Source: Halicephalobus mephisto
Lineage: Eukaryota; Nematoda; Chromadorea; Rhabditida; Panagrolaimidae
NCBI GenBank assembly: GCA_009193035.1
Contig: SWDT01000186.1
Coordinates: forward strand, 248,001 to 312,000
Reading direction: 5' to 3'
DNA: 64,000 bases
A model generated the notes under the pieces. It searched no databases and had not been told where the DNA came from. It saw nothing but the letters and a program-made list of their open reading frames with translations. This document shows positions 30,960 to 42,500 of the stretch, piece after piece. Position 1 is the first letter of the stretch; each line of letters starts with the position of its first letter. Made by a program: the position numbers and the translations under genes.

Positions 30960-31725
30960 CTTTAATGCTTTACATAAAATTTGAAGCATCGTTTAGGTTA
31001 TCTACACAAACCTTAAAGCATCGTTCAGATGGTTTATATAGTGTCTGAAGCACTGCCCAGACAATCCACATAGAATCTAAGACATTATTTAAATGATTTA
31101 TACAAAATCCAAGACATCTGGACAAATTATAGAATATCTAAATCATGATCCAGATCATCTACACAAAACTAAAAACATTGTTTAAATGATTTATACAAAA
31201 TCCAAGACATCTGAACACCTTATAGAATATCTAAATCATGATCCAGATCACCTATGCAAAGCCTGAGACGCTATCTAGATGATTTACATAGAATCTAAAA
31301 TATCTGAACACCTTATAGAATATCTAAATCGTCATCTACACAGAACTAAAAACATTATCTAAATGATTTATACAAAATCCAAGATATCTGAACATCGTAT
31401 ACAAGCTATGAAATATTATTCAGACGATCTACATGGAATTCAAAGCATCATCCAGATGAGTTTGACGAAACTAGAGATGTCTTTTAGACGAGTCACACGA
31501 AACCCAAAGTTTCGTCCAAACGACTGATATAAAACTAGACACATCGTCTAAACGGATTATACAAAACCAAATGTATCGTCTAAACAGGTTCTATAAAATC
31601 TAAAACATCGTTCGAATGCTTTGTATAAATTCCAAGGAATTACCAAGACAGTTGACATAGAACCCAAGGAATCCTCTAGATGATCCGAACAGAATCTGAG
31701 TCATCGTCCGTGTCGAGATCAAAGT
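30960..31725. repeat. Minisatellite, about 33-36 bp units
   Basis: Roughly 22 imperfect units of the type AACATCGTCTAAATGATTTA-(N)-CAAAATCCAAG fill 750 bp. Some neighbouring pairs are near identical (31090-31250), showing local block duplication; the units degenerate to the right. Confidence 0.85.
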
Positions 31726-33215
31726 TGAACATAATATATTTCATCTAAATTTATTATTTCCCATCTGACAAATTTCTAAAATGAAGTTTATATTTCCTCA
31801 ATTTCATACATAAATATAAAAATCATTCAAAAACAGCAGCAGAACCAGCGAGATCATGATCCACGTCGAGATCGGAGTTATTTTTTTAAATTCATTTTTT
31901 ATTTATTTCCTATTGTGCAAGCACTTATGAGCAACAAACGTACATTTTCTTGGAGAGTTGATCTCTATGTTCTCCTTGGTCTTCTTCTTTCTTCCTTGTG
32001 GGATCCAGCTCATTGTTATCCTTGGGTGACGGTTTCCTGGTAGTCTTGAAATTTTCTCGACGAACCTCATTCTTCTCTCTGTGACTGTTCCTTACAGTCT
32101 TGATTGACTGATCGAAGTTAACTATAATTTATTTAAAATTTTTTCGAATATTTTCCTTCTGAAATAAATCGTGTATCTTTCATCATTTAATGTAAAAACC
32201 GAAAAAAAACATTCAGAAATGATAGTCACCAATGGCGAGATCAAAATAAAACAGTTTTATTCATTTAATTTTCGCAATTAAATATACAATAATGTACAAT
32301 TTTAAAAAATATTTTAAAACAATAAAATTCCAATTTTTTATTCTACTTCCTTAAATAACAAAAGAAATAAATTAATCCCAAAAAATTTCCCTGATTTTTT
32401 AAAAATTTGTAAAATAATATAAAATATAGATTTTTTTCTTTTAGATTTTACAATTTGCAATTATGTTTTTTTAATCTGTTTTCGTAGTTTTTTATAAACA
32501 AAATTGAAAAAATATAAATTAAAAAATAAATCAAGAACACAAAACGACAGTAGGATAGCTGTTTCCTGGGGGAGTTTGGTTCTCTGCGGCAATTGTTTCT
32601 TTTATAAAAATTGATCCTTTGAGGAATTTGGTTCCCTGTGGCAATTAATCTTCTACAATTGTTCCCCTGAGGAATTTGATCCCCTCCAATTTGCACTAAT
32701 TTCGAAATTCTTTCTTTAAAGTAATTTCTTAGTTACTTAACTGACATGCTGAATTCGTTCAAGGACCAAAAACACTGATCTCAACACGAAGGAAAAATGA
32801 GTTCAGCATTGCGAAATCAGAGAAGTAAAAGTTTTTAGAAAGAAATTACAGTATAGTCCATTTTTGATCTAAATTAATATTTCAGACTAATTCATTTTTT
32901 AAATTATAGGTCTAAGAACGAAAAAACTCAAAATTAAGAAATTAAAAGAAAACTGGCATGGAGGGTAAAAGCCCCTGAAGGAGCAAGTGTCATAGGGGAA
33001 TGAATTTCTCTAAAAAGAAATTACCGGATATTCCATTTTTGATTTTTAAATTTCTTTTTGATCTAGATGAATATTTTAGGCTAATTCGTTTTTTAAAATT
33101 ACCGATCTGAGAACGAAAAAACTCAAAATCACAAAATTACGAAATCACAAAATTAAAAAACTGCCACAGGGGACAAAAACCCCCAGGAGAACAACGGCGA
33201 TAAGAGGGTAATTGT
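31726..33215. repeat. AT-rich region with several short tandem duplications
   Basis: 31725-32270 holds three decayed units starting GTCGAGATCAAAGTT-like and ending TTATTTCC-like. 32560-32690 has three copies of a GAGGAATTTGGTTCCCTGYGGCAATT-type phrase. 32810-33000 and 33005-33200 are two copies of a roughly 200-bp block with GAACGAAAAAACTCAAAAT and AAACTGGCAYRG(A/G)GG. No gene is supported. Confidence 0.6.
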
Positions 33216-33387
33216 CGCAAAGTCGGAAAGCCATATATGGAAAATGAAAATCAGGAAACGTCCATCCGAGAGTCTGGTTCGTGCACGCACTCTGCACCCG
33301 ACAATCCAACGTGTAAAAGAATACAACTGTTTTTGAATCACTATTATCTTCAACCTTTGTTTATTTATTTTCTTTGTGACCCTAATT

Positions 33388-33394
33388 GACGTGT
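33388..33394 (+). promoter_or_regulatory. UPRE-like TGACGTG site upstream of ire-1
   Basis: TGACGTG, the core of the XBP1-type unfolded-protein-response element, lies 112 bp before the ire-1 ATG; CCAACGTG occurs about 80 bp further up. A seven-base match alone is weak evidence. Confidence 0.3.
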
Positions 33395-33505
33395 ACTAAC
33401 TAAAAAAGGACTTCCAGAACCTAAGGACATTCTAGAAAGTTCTATTGTAGGATCAGTACGGGATTGGAGTGAATCTGCAATGCTCCCGGATATCGGCTCC
33501 AGGAC

Positions 33506-36500
33506 ATGAAGATTGCCGCTGTTGCCGTCGTTTTCAGCACTCTTGTTCTTGCTGTTTTTGCCAATGTATCCAGAGCAGATGCAATTGTAAGTTCATTCAA
33601 ATTTCGATATATGAACGTGGAGTTTGAATCGCGGTTGTCACATGGATCGATACTGAACTGCACATAATTTTTAAAATTGTTAATTTTTCGTTGTTATTTT
33701 CCTTCAAAGTTGTTTTATTTTCTAATGAGAAATTAATATATGAATCTGTATTTAGGAATCAGCAGCAACAACCACAACTTCGCTACCCGACAACGGACTT
33801 CTGTTGGTTTCGACCATCGACGGCTTCCTCACTGCCGTTGATGTCCAATCTGGCGCATTAAAGTGGAAGTTTAAAGAAGGTTGGTTGCTTGATTTGTTGG
33901 AAATACTGAAAATTAATATATCAATTTTAATTTTTAAAATTCACTAGCAATATTGAAACTTAGCACTCAAAACTGCATTTTTCCGTTGATTTAGTAATAA
34001 TATCGAAAGTCTATATATGAACTTTTGTTTTCTTTCTTGATTTTGTATTAATTTTGAAAACTGATATAGGAACTTTTATTTCTTCATTAATTTATTAATA
34101 ATTTCGAAAATTAACATATGAACCTTTATTTATCCCCTTGTTTACTAGTAATGCTAGATATTAACATATAGGTTTTTATTTTCTCATAGATTCAGTGGTA
34201 GTATGGGGAATTAATACATGAATTTTTAATTTCCTGAAATTTATTGATAATTCTAATATGTCTGTTCAGATCCGGTGGTCCATTCGTCGAGGGAACTACA
34301 AACGGGATTTGTCTTCTTGCCGAGCCCTCGAGACGGACAGTTATACGTTCTTGAAGATGGAGGTCTCGGGAAACTGCCTTTCACCATTCCTCAGCTCGTC
34401 AAAGCTTCTCCGAGTAGAACTACCGACGGGATTTTCTACGCTGGTAAGATTGACTAATTTTTGGTTTTTCATATATGGACAACCTTCAGGATCGAAGAAA
34501 GACGTCTGGATATCGATCAATCCCGAAACAGGATCACGGATGGAAACCCTCCCTCCTCCGGCAGCCAATAGTTTTTGTCCTATTTCTCATCCTGAGACAG
34601 TTTTCATAGGCAAGACGGAATACAAGCTCTCAGTTCTGGACACAAAAAACAAGGACAGACAATGGAACGCAACTTTTATAGATTATTCGAGTCACTTGCT
34701 TCCGGCAGAATCTGGCTATCCATTACAACACTTTACAAACGATGGAAAAATTGCAACTTTTGATAGAGATTCAGGGAAACTGCTTTGGATGAGAGATTAC
34801 CAAGGAGTTATTGTTAATCTTTATCTCATGAAAACTGATGGACTTCATTTACTTCCGAGTCAAGCTGTCGGAATTAATCTTTTCGAAGAAATGACAGCGG
34901 TTGGTTTTGGTTTTATATAATTTAAAAGTTTTTCAACATAATTTCAACTTTTTTATATAATTTCAATTGCTCGATTTTTCATATAGTTGCTAAGTTTTTT
35001 TGTAATTTTTTATTTGAACTAAAAACCCGTAGAAATTAACAAAAATTAGTCCTCCCAATCTCCTTCTAGTTGACTATTGGCATAATTATCGAATGCTTCT
35101 CCGTCGTCTTCTTCGTCGCTGCAACTGAATCCAGTTCCTCTTCTGACCATATAACCATGTTCTGGACATAGGGCTTTCATTTTTAGGATTCTTCCGTCTT
35201 TGTCGTAGAGACATACACAAGGCAATTCTGCTCCTGGGGGCAAATAGGGACTTGAAGTTTTTCGATTAGGGATTGAATCGGAATCGGTGGAGTCTCCTTT
35301 TTCACTAACGGGAGGAAGAGAACTTTTGGTTGGTTCTATTTCGTCAACAATTGAATGCTTTGAAGTTGACTTTGAAGATGTTTTTCTTCGAGTAGGTCTA
35401 CTGGCGAGAGAACTACTAATAGAACGTTTTTTGATAGGTTCCTGATTGATTCCAAATAGTTGAGAACCCTGTCTGAAATTATTTTAGATATTAGAAATGT
35501 AATTTTAGGAAATTTTTGGAAGATAACTTGAAATTTTGATTTTGTATTAAAATTACTTTGTAATTGATTATTGTAAGAAATTCTATATGAAATTTTTTAG
35601 TGAAATTGGTTTGGAGGTTGTTAGAAATTTAGAAATTATAGTTGTTTAAAATTTAGGTTTTCTTGATGATTATTTCGTAATTGTATACTGTTTTGTAATT
35701 AATTTTTAAAATTATGTTCTTCCTAGATAGGTTTTGCATCTTATGAACTCTGATATGATTGGGAATTCTCTATAGATCATCTGTGGTTGATTTTCGTATA
35801 TCGAATTATTAGTAGATGTACGGAAAATCGTGATTAATACCTTGATACTCGTTTGGAAATAAGTTTCTACAGTTGTTTTAGAAAATGGGACTTACGATGG
35901 AGCTTTTAGATTAGTTACATAAGCATCGCAGCAATATACTATAAGAACGAAAATTTCCATCAATGATACGACAGATAATCCGATCCATAATCCAGTAACA
36001 CCACCTAGATCTGCCATTAAACTTGAAAGTCCATAAGCAGGGGATTCAGTCATTGTTTCGTAATTGAGTTCTTCATAAAAAACTTGAATCATAGCTGCGT
36101 TTTTTCGATATTTTTCCATACAGAGATCATCAGTGACTTCACATTCCATTAATTTTGTTGTTCCTGAAGGCCATCTAGCAGCAGAATATGATACAGCATA
36201 AGCTGTTTCTTTACATGGTTGATGACATGTACAATTGGGTATACTTCCTTCAGCAATGAGTCTTCCTAAATGTTGTGTAGTATTTCTGAGACATTCGCGA
36301 GCTACGGGATCACTAACACTACAAGCTTTTGCTTTTCCGAGAATAGGATACATTGGATCTGCACAACCACATTGTCGGATTACTTCTCGTTGAGTACATG
36401 ATCGATGACAACCTTCAACTGAATAATTGAAACCTTTGTAAACGTAACCTTCGTCATCTTCTCCACCATCTAAACATCGGCCATGAGGAGGAGAAATTCT

Positions 36501-39500
36501 ATTAAATTGTTTCTGAAAATTAGAATTTTTAGAATTTTTTATTTTTAAAATTCTTAAATTTTGTAGTTTTTAAGTTTTTGGATTTTTTGGAATTCTTAGA
36601 TATTGTAGTTTTAAAATTCTTATATTTTTTGGTTTTTATGAATTTTAAATTTTAATAATGACCTACCATTCTGACACCAAATGAACTCATAAATCCTGTA
36701 GGAGCAGAATATCCGAAGGCGTCGGGAAATGGCATAGCCCATTTGTCGTGTACTGTAATTCTGAATCCGACTGATTCTGATGTTGGTAGATATTCGCTAA
36801 CATTTGCGTAAAGTAGAACACGTAAGCCTAAAAATTATTTTTTGGTTTTTTTTATTTTAAAAAAGTTAACTGACCGTAATTTGCGCCTGCTCTATGAGCG
36901 GTAACGGCTTTTTTTCGATCCCAGTTGAAAGTGTAACAGTTTCCATAGGTTTGATCATAATGAAGTTTGAAATCATTTTTAATATTGCAGTCATGTTGGT
37001 TAAAAGAACATTTTAAAATCAATTCATCTTTTGTTTGTGATAGAGAAATTCGGTCTTTTAATTTTTTTTCACCTACAGTAAACATGAGATTTTGTTTAGC
37101 TTGAGTACTGATGGCAATCTCGTCTTTTAATTCCTGGAAAAATTTAAAAATCATGATTGGAAATACTTAAGCTAGGAAAATAATTTTAAAAATATTTAAA
37201 TTCTAAAAATTAGTTTACAAAAGTTACAATTAAAATTACTTGAATTTAGACGTAATTATGATTAAAAATACTTGAACTATAACGATAATTACGTTTAAAA
37301 AGGTTAGAAATAATTGTAAAAGTATTTAAATTCGAAAAGTAGTTGGGAATAATTATTACCTCAAAACCCATGGCTTGCATGATTTCAGGGGCTTGGGTTG
37401 TGGTAGTTGTTGCTTTTTTAAAAGAATTTTTAACTGTTGTTGTTTCTAATTTTTTGATGAAATTATCGTCTTCAATATTGTCACTAGGTATTATTTCAGG
37501 GATTTCTCCATTTTGGTTATTAGCAATACAATGGTTGTATTCATTATGACATAGACAAATATCCATTTCGTTATGGACTTTAGGATTATTTTGTGATCCA
37601 TTGTAAAATCTCATAGGACAATGACCCAATTCAGCTCGACATTCACTGCACATTCTTTCTTTCCAAGTATTGTATGGGAAACATGGCCATAAACTTCTTG
37701 AAACAGAATCTAGTTGACATAAACATTTGCTTGGATGGAAATTATGTAGATTACTGTCAGTGAATGATAGCGAGATTTTTCCTCTATGTGCAGCAAAACA
37801 ACTTCCTTTTTTGCGTTCACCCGATAAGCGATTAATTTCACAATAACATTGAGCATAAACTTGATGATATCGTCTTTGTTTTGACTCGTTACTAAGTTGA
37901 CGTTTTGTTCGAGAACCTAAATGAATAGATTAAGGTTGATTTAATGGGTTTTGTTGGAATGGTGATCTTTAAACATTAAGATGTTTAAAATTAGTTTTTT
38001 TCTGATCAGAAGGATTAGCAATTATACAGTAATTTTGTAAATTTGCAAAAGTGATTTTTGGACTTTTAGCTATGTATTTTTGTACTTGAAGAACAGTTAT
38101 TAGTAATGTTACGGTAATTTTGTAAATTTACAGAAATAATTTTAGTTGTTTTTGTACTTTTTTATATGTTGTAGAATAATGACTATTTTTCAAAATTGCG
38201 GATTTTTGGACTTTTGGTTATTTTCTTTCTTGCGTCCAAAGTTCGAAATTTTGATCATTTTGAGTCTAATTTTTGATTGATCCCTATGGCTTAAAAGATA
38301 GTGTAAAAAAATCTCAAGCTGTCAATAGGAATGAGTCTTGGACGATATGTTTTTATCTGACTGCTTGAGCTAAAGGATAAAATCGATTTTCATCCAAAGG
38401 TAAAAAGTGCGGTGTCAATTTGTCTTTAATCTAGACAAATTAATTTGACTTAACAAGAACAGCTGTTTTGGAAAATTTGGACTTTGAAAATAATATGTTA
38501 AATTTTATTAAGTATAAATGAATTATTTTTAGTAAATAACGAACCTGATTTTGCTTTAGATGCAAGAACCGCGGCTGTTCCGTAGTGTTGTCCAGAAGAT
38601 TTTATAATACTCTCAAATGCTTCCATCTAAAATTTAACTTTTTAAAAAAAAAGGAAATAAGGAATTACGGTAGCTCTAGTTTCGGGATCGTTGGATATGG
38701 CACTAGCTTTGTAAGGATTTAGATTACAAAGGGTTACTGAAGGAAATGGAGCGTTTTCAAATTTGAGCTGAAATTTAAGAATTTTTTTAGAATTAAAAAT
38801 AAAACTTACATCGAGATCAACAGTTTTAGCATATTCGAAATATTTTCGACATAAAAACATAACTTGAATAATCATTGCAAGTAAACAAAATAGAAATGCA
38901 CAAATCCAAAAAATTTTCCAACGTCGATTATCAGCTAATGCAGCATGACTGACACCGTTTATAGTACTTTGTCGAGCGAATCTTCGGAATAAAGTTTTGT
39001 AATCAAGTCTACCTCTCATTCGTGGCAGTCCTAAATTTTAAATTTTAGAATTTTAAACATAAAAAAATATGTTAAGTTGTGAATTAACAATATGATTGTT
39101 AAATTTTTAAGAAGAAATCCATACTTGCGTAGTAAGAGTTGTTAATCGGCTTTCGAAAAGTTGCCATTTTTAATTTTTAGTATTTTAAAGGAAATTTTTA
39201 AATTAAGAAAAAATGTAGATTCATCAATTTTAAGAATATTGAATTGTTTGGAGTTGGTGATGATTGTGAAAAAAAAACGACACAAGGAAGAACTTAATCT
39301 TGGATTGAAAAAAAATGTTGATCTAGTGAAAAGCAATTTGTGATGCAGATTTATCAATTGTGAGCTCTGAAGGAACAGGATCAGTAAGATCGATTGTTTG
39401 TCGATAAAAACGAACGTCTACAAAGTGAGTGAAATATGTTCTAGATTAGGTTCAAATGGCAAATGTTGCATAATAGAAAAAATTTTATGAAAATAGTTTA

Positions 39501-42500
39501 AAAAAAAGAAAATTGATATTTTGCAATTTTAAACGGAAAAATTGGAAATTTTTTAACTTAAAAAATGAAAGAATAAGTATTTAAAAAAACGAAAAAATTG
39601 GAAATTTTAATTTAAAAAATAAAAAATATTTAAAAAAAGTTTTTTAGTTTAAAAAAAATGGAAAAATTGAAAATTTCTTAGTTTAAAAATGAAAAAAGTG
39701 TTTTTTAAGGAAAAGTAGTGATTTTTTTTAAATAGTAAAAATTGGAAATAATCTTGTTTGTTATGTAATTGAGACAAGATGTGGGGTTTTTTATTTTTAC
39801 TCAGATCCGCCTTGATTTTAACTTTCTAAAGAAAAAAGCTCAATTTAACGATCCCTGTCAATCCCGAATGATTAGTGTTTATGATCCTTGTTTATTGGAT
39901 TTTATTTCCTTATTTTAGAATTATTTTTAATTAGTTTTAAAAAGCAACTTACGTGGTAAATCGTAAGCTCTGGATAATCTTCGAAGTTTGTCGAAATTCA
40001 TCCTGCTTTGTGCACTGGAATTAGAAACGAGACTAGGTCGTCCTTTGTCGTCGGGTACTGTAAGACGTAAACGGGGTCCGCCGTTTCTGGATTCTTGACT
40101 TCCTGATGACTTTAATGTTGATTGTCTTGAAGGTTTTTGTGAATCTCCTCCATTGGGTAATAAATCTTTAGATGATGGATGTTGAGTGTGTAGTAATGGC
40201 TCTGCCAAAACAGTAGCCATTATTGTCCTTAAAATTGACAAGTTAAAAAATAAAAGAAAAGGTGAAAAAGAAAATGATGAATATGACATTTGCTAAAGGC
40301 AAAAAAAATTTTCTTAGTTTTGAGACAAAAATTACACAGACACAATTGAATGACGTTAAGTATGGCTCTGTTTGTTGGCTTGATGAGTGATGAGTTAACT
40401 GACAAAGCGGAAGGTGGAGTTTTTAACTAGAAAGAATGTTTGGCTAATTTTGAGATCTGACAAAGAAAAATTATAAACAGATTGATGAGATATTATTGGC
40501 TGACAAATTTGCAAAAGGTGATGTGGGTGGTGATAGGATAAATGTCATTGTTAATTTTTTAAAATGATAGTAAATTAGTTTTTTAGAGTAATTTAGTTTT
40601 GGAAGGAGATTGAGAAATGTAATCACGATATAGTATTTAGTAGTAATTTTGTAATAATTGTAAAATTATTAAAAATTAGAAATTATTGGAAACAAGGAAG
40701 TTAATTTTAAAGTCTTAACGAAATGGTACAGTAGTTTTTTACAGTAATTCAGTCTTGAAAGAAGATTGGGAAGTTTAGTCACAGTATAGCATTTAGAAAT
40801 AGTTTAAAAATAATTGTAAAATTGTTGAAAAGAAATTATTGGAAACAAGGAAGTTAATTTTAAAATGTTTTTAATGAAATGTTACATTAGTTTTTTTACA
40901 GTAATTCAGTTTTTAAAAGATATTAGAAAGAATAGTTGTAGCATAACATTTAGAAATAGTTTAAAAATAATTGTAAAATTGTTGAAAATAAATTATTGGA
41001 AACAAGGAAGTTAATTTTAAAATGTTTTTAATGAAATGTTACAGTAGTTTTTTATAGTAATTCAGTCTTGAAAGAAGATCGGGAAGTTTAGTCACAGTGT
41101 AGCATTTAAGAATAGTTTAAAAATAATTGTAAAATTGTTGAAAATAACAAATTATTTAAGAATAATTATTAAAAATAAATCACTTCAAAGATAATAAACT
41201 TTTTTAAAAAGAAAATTCACAAGCTTAAATCGGGTGCGAACTGGATTATCTTGACTTTGAGTTATAAATAAGAACTTGAAATTTGAACCCTTAGGATTTG
41301 AGGAAGCTAAAGTTCTACGTTTCTGTTTTGAGCGGAAATTTGTTGTTGATTTTTAATGAATAACAATGTGGACAGCTGACAGTATTTTAAAAATAATTTT
41401 CGATCTTTTAGAAGAATTTTATTGATTGAATAATTTTAGGATGAAGATGCTCCTGATCTTAGTTGGTTTGATACTGTACCTCAAGGGAGATTTCCATCAA
41501 ATTCTTATAATGAGGAAATTGAAATTATATCTAATGGAAAATTGAAAAATGCTTTATTTGTGGGAGAAAGTACCAATGGATTATTTGCCATACCGATTAT
41601 TGTGGATAATGATTCTAATTCTTTTCCTAAAATTCTTGGACCTATGTTGATGGATGGACCTCCGCCGAATTCGGTTAATGCAAATGTTGATGGATCTATT
41701 GCAAGAAGACCACAATTGCCTAGAAAAGTGCCATTAACGATGACGACGTATAAAACAGTTGATGGAGAATATTTGCTTCTTGGATTTCATACATATCCGC
41801 AATTGGTTATGAAATATACGTTGGATGTAACGGATCCGACTAATTTGCCACGTTATGTTAATCCTTATCCATATTTGGAATATCAGATGGATAGTAACCC
41901 ATTTCCAAGAAAGTGCATTGGAAAAAATTGCAAAAAATCGCAAAAACAAAAACTTCTTCCAGCAAAATCAAATCAACTTCAAATCGAACAAGATCCGATC
42001 GATGAAGACGACAGAACGTTTATTGAAATGTTGAATGAATTTTATGAAAAATATCCTTATCAAACATTTGGTTTTGTAACGACAATTACAGCATTATTGT
42101 TTGCTACAGTATATATGTTTGGAAGAGCAAGTGTCAGTCATCATAGTATTCCATCGAGGGAAACTTCTCATGCTAGTCAAAGAAGTAGAGCATATTCGAC
42201 GGAACAAAGCAGGAAAACATGGAGTCAGATATTGTTTAGAACAAGTTCGAAAAATTCGGAAATTGTTCAAGAAGAAGAAGAAGATATTAATTTGGCAATT
42301 GGATGGAAAAAAATAGGAAAAATAGAATATGATACAAATGCTATTTTGGGTAATGGATGTGAAGGAACGATTGTTTATAAAGGTAGATTTGATGGAAGAG
42401 AAGCGGCTGTGAAAAGAGTTATAACAGAAATAGTATCGTTTGTTGATAGAGAAATTAATCTTTTAAGACAAAGTGATAGTCATCCGAATGTTATTAGATA

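Noticed and set aside
30960..31725. CRISPR-like regular repeats
   Set aside because: Units are degenerate and contiguous with no unique spacers, and the DNA is nematode; it is a minisatellite.
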